A stretch of DNA of 13,071 bases, from positions 14,517-27,587 of the forward strand of contig JAUJLZ010000006.1 of NCBI GenBank assembly GCA_030447125.1, given 5' to 3'. Below are positions 11,226 through 13,071 of the stretch, piece by piece. Source of the stretch: Acidimicrobiales bacterium. Lineage in GTDB: Bacteria; Actinomycetota; Acidimicrobiia; Acidimicrobiales; CADCSY01. The first letter of the stretch is position 1. Each line of letters begins with the position of its first letter. Under the pieces are notes generated by a model. It had not been told where the DNA came from. It saw nothing but the letters and a program-made list of their open reading frames with translations, and ran no database searches. The position numbers were made by a program, and so were the translations under genes.

Positions 11226-12905
11226 ATGCCCGCTGCTGACCTCGTCGGCAACCGCTATCGGCTCGGAAGGCCGCTCGGCGCCGGCGGCATGGGTCGGGTC
11301 TGGGAGGCCACCGACACGGTCTTGGAGCGTTCGGTGGCGGTCAAGGCCGTCGACCTCCCTCCCCACCTCGACCACGACGACCGCCAATCGCTGCGCACGC
11401 GGGTGCTGCGCGAGGCCAGAGCCGCAGCCCGCATCGACCACCCGTCCTCCGTACGGGTCTTCGACGTGTTGGAGGACGACGGCCGCCTGCACGTGGTGAT
11501 GGAGTTGGTGCGGGCCCCCACGCTCGAGGCCCTGGTGGCCGAGCAGGGGCCACAGGCCGCGCCCCGGGTGGCCGCCATGGGCCTGGGCGTCCTCGGGGCC
11601 CTCGAGGCCGCGCACGCCGCCGGCATCGTCCACCGCGATGTCAAGCCCGCCAACGTGATGATGCTGGACGACGGGGGCGTGAAGCTGGCCGACTTCGGCA
11701 TCGCCTCGGTCAAAGACGACACCCGCATCACCGCCGCCGGGCTGGTCCTGGGAACGCCCTCGTACATGTCGCCCGAGCAGGCGGTCGGGCGACACACGGG
11801 ACCACCCGCCGACCTGTGGGGGTTGGGGGCGCTGTTGTACTACGCCGTCGAGGGGGTGGCCCCCTTCGAGCGGGGTGACGCCCTACCCACGCTCAACGCC
11901 GTGCTCCACGACCCACCCCGGCCCATGGAGCGGGCCGACGGCCTCGCCCCCGCCATCACCGCCCTGTTGACCAAAGACCCCGAGGCGCGAGCCACCGCTC
12001 CCCAGTCCCGGGCCGCCCTGGAGCGCCTGACCCGGGGGGAGGCGCCGGTGACGCGGCCTTCCGGGTCGGGCGCCACTGCCGTCATGCCCGCCGCTGCTGC
12101 GCCGGGTCCGCCGGGTCCGCCGCCCGCCGCTCCGAAGCGCCGTCGACCGCCCCCGACCACGAGCCCTTCGCCGCCACCACCCTCACCCACTCGATCACCG
12201 GGCTCTGGCGCCGGCTGGGGCTGGCTGGCCGGCCTGGCCCTGGTCACCCTGGTCGCCGTGCTCGCCCTGGTCGCAGGTCTGAACCTGGGCACCGACGACG
12301 AACGGGCCTCGACCGATGCCGGTCCCGAGACCTCGGTCTCCGAGGGGACCGAGACGCCGGAGGAGCCAGCGGCGACGGACCCGCCCGACGAAGACGACGG
12401 GGACGCTGGGGAGGGCGGCGAAGCGCCCTCGACTGAGGCCCCGCGGGTAGATCCCGGCGTCGAACGGCCCGAGCGCGTGCCCGGCAACTGGACCCTGCAC
12501 GCAGATCCCTCAGGGCGCTACACCATCTGGCACCCGCCCTCGTGGTCGCCCAGCGGCGGCCCGGGCAACAGCACCGACTTCGTCGACCGGGCCACGGGTG
12601 ACTACCTGCGGGTCGACTTCGTGTCCGAGCCCGGCGAGGACCCGGTGGAGGCCTGGGAGGACGCCTCGGAGCGCTTCGCCGACCGCTACGACAGCTACGA
12701 GGAGATCGACATCGAGGCCACGGAGTACCGGGGCTTCGACGCCGCCGTGTGGGAGTACACCTACGAGGGCCAGCACGCCACCAACCTCGGCGTGGTCACC
12801 GACGACCTGGGCTTCGCCCTCAACTTCCAGACCGACGAGGACCGCTGGGACGACCGCCAGGACGTCCGCCGGGCCTTCGAAGCCGGCTTCCGCCTGACCG
12901 GCTGA
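11226..12905 (+). CDS. Receptor-type Ser/Thr protein kinase (PknB-like) with extracellular domain
   Basis: A 559-residue transmembrane kinase. The cytoplasmic domain is complete: GAGGMGRV phosphate loop, VAVK with K40, HRDVKPAN with catalytic D138 (an RD kinase), DFG with D156 and GTPSYMSPEQ in the activation segment. A Pro/Ala-rich juxtamembrane stretch with KRRR follows (about 290-328), then one helix (about 333-355). Outside is an acidic Glu/Asp/Thr/Pro linker (about 358-410) and a folded domain to the end, opening GRYTIWHPPSW and containing RGFDAAVWEYTYEG. This resembles the small domain found at the C-terminus of other actinobacterial kinases, rather than PASTA repeats, so the ligand is unlikely to be muropeptide by that route. 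ATG 11226 is chosen because VGNRYRLGRPLG follows at once and TAGGTT lies upstream; the frame is open from 11133. Targets unknown. The stop touches the DedA-like gene. Confidence 0.92.
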   Translation: MPAADLVGNRYRLGRPLGAGGMGRVWEATDTVLERSVAVKAVDLPPHLDHDDRQSLRTRVLREARAAARIDHPSSVRVFDVLEDDGRLHVVMELVRAPTLEALVAEQGPQAAPRVAAMGLGVLGALEAAHAAGIVHRDVKPANVMMLDDGGVKLADFGIASVKDDTRITAAGLVLGTPSYMSPEQAVGRHTGPPADLWGLGALLYYAVEGVAPFERGDALPTLNAVLHDPPRPMERADGLAPAITALLTKDPEARATAPQSRAALERLTRGEAPVTRPSGSGATAVMPAAAAPGPPGPPPAAPKRRRPPPTTSPSPPPPSPTRSPGSGAGWGWLAGLALVTLVAVLALVAGLNLGTDDERASTDAGPETSVSEGTETPEEPAATDPPDEDDGDAGEGGEAPSTEAPRVDPGVERPERVPGNWTLHADPSGRYTIWHPPSWSPSGGPGNSTDFVDRATGDYLRVDFVSEPGEDPVEAWEDASERFADRYDSYEEIDIEATEYRGFDAAVWEYTYEGQHATNLGVVTDDLGFALNFQTDEDRWDDRQDVRRAFEAGFRLTG

Positions 12906-13071
12906 TCAAACGCGGGCCCGGCCGGCCCGGAGGCGCCGAAGCTTGCGGGCCGTCAACCACGCGACCCAGACGACGAGGGCGGCCACCACCGCGTAGGTGA
13001 GGGGCGAGACCCACCCCTCGACCCGGTCGTAGTTCTGGCCGAGCTGGTAGCCGGCGCCGATGAACAGGGCG
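12906..13071 (-). CDS. C-terminal end of a DedA-like membrane protein (partial)
   Basis: The minus strand from the window edge to TGA at 12908-12906 encodes 54 residues: GAGYQLGQNYDRVEGW, then a hydrophobic helix (YAVVAALVVWVAWLTA) and a basic end (RKLRRLRAGR). The Gly-rich turn with YQLGQN, the WVSPL stretch and a final helix with an Arg-rich tail match the C-terminus of DedA/SNARE-associated family proteins, which flip or carry polyprenyl phosphates or phospholipids. The N-terminal bulk, with the family's conserved acidic and basic residues, lies beyond the window, so the call rests on the tail alone. It converges on the kinase gene with no intergenic base. Confidence 0.55.
   Translation of the reverse strand, partial: ALFIGAGYQLGQNYDRVEGWVSPLTYAVVAALVVWVAWLTARKLRRLRAGRARV

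Noticed and set aside
1..13071. CRISPR array, transposon ends, tRNA or rRNA genes, prophage or toxin-antitoxin pair
   Set aside because: No spaced direct repeats, transposase motifs, cloverleaf sequences, phage genes or paired small toxin/antitoxin genes were seen; the window is almost fully covered by the genes listed.

Overview
The window is a dense, GC-rich stretch (roughly 70% G+C by eye, not counted) with GTG and TTG starts, a WhiB-like regulator, a PASTA-less PknB-type kinase, an actinobacterial-type sortase and a peptide ligase of the PGM1 kind. Together these point to an actinobacterium. The gene content and protein style resemble the Acidimicrobiia (Ilumatobacter/Iamia-like), but that placement is an inference from recall, not from a search. 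No RNA genes, insertion sequences, CRISPR arrays or phage genes were seen.

Left part (1-2450). A truncated PGM1-related ATP-grasp ligase (minus strand, C-terminus beyond base 1) diverges from a GNAT acetyltransferase (plus strand). The GNAT runs 64 bp into the tail of a DUF454/YbaN-like membrane protein on the other strand. That protein is the last gene of a minus-strand operon read from 4341 down to 1552: secreted TIM-barrel glycoside-hydrolase-like protein, divergent Lgt-like diacylglyceryl transferase, small three-helix membrane protein, DUF454 protein. The junctions overlap or are a few bases apart (ATGA overlap, 5-bp gap, 2-bp gap), so translation is probably coupled. The DUF454 N-terminus is built from nine copies of a 6-bp repeat.

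Middle (4342-9018). A class E-like sortase diverges from this operon. It converges, with 6 bp between stops, on a class B penicillin-binding protein with an NTF2/MecA_N-like region. Upstream of the PBP gene on the same strand lies a DinG/XPD-type Fe-S helicase. The cell-envelope theme is clear: lipoprotein lipidation, surface anchoring and peptidoglycan cross-linking sit within about 4.5 kb.

Right part (9019-13071). A membrane-anchored HExxH metallopeptidase-like protein diverges from the helicase. It is followed by a 56-residue membrane protein, a WhiB-like Fe-S regulator behind the only AT-rich patch in the window, and a receptor-type Ser/Thr kinase with a small extracellular domain. The kinase gene abuts, stop to stop, the 3' end of a DedA-like membrane protein that continues beyond the window.

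The most notable cross-cutting pattern is regulatory. At least six starts have a TANNNT-like or GATACT -10 motif ending only 6-9 bases upstream, which predicts leaderless or near-leaderless mRNAs. Two divergent pairs have these -10 motifs packed back to back. The best candidates for new biology are the Lgt-like enzyme with changed signature residues and its secreted partner, the PGM1-like ligase locus, and the HELTH metallopeptidase. No complete, clearly new multi-gene defence or mobile system is visible.
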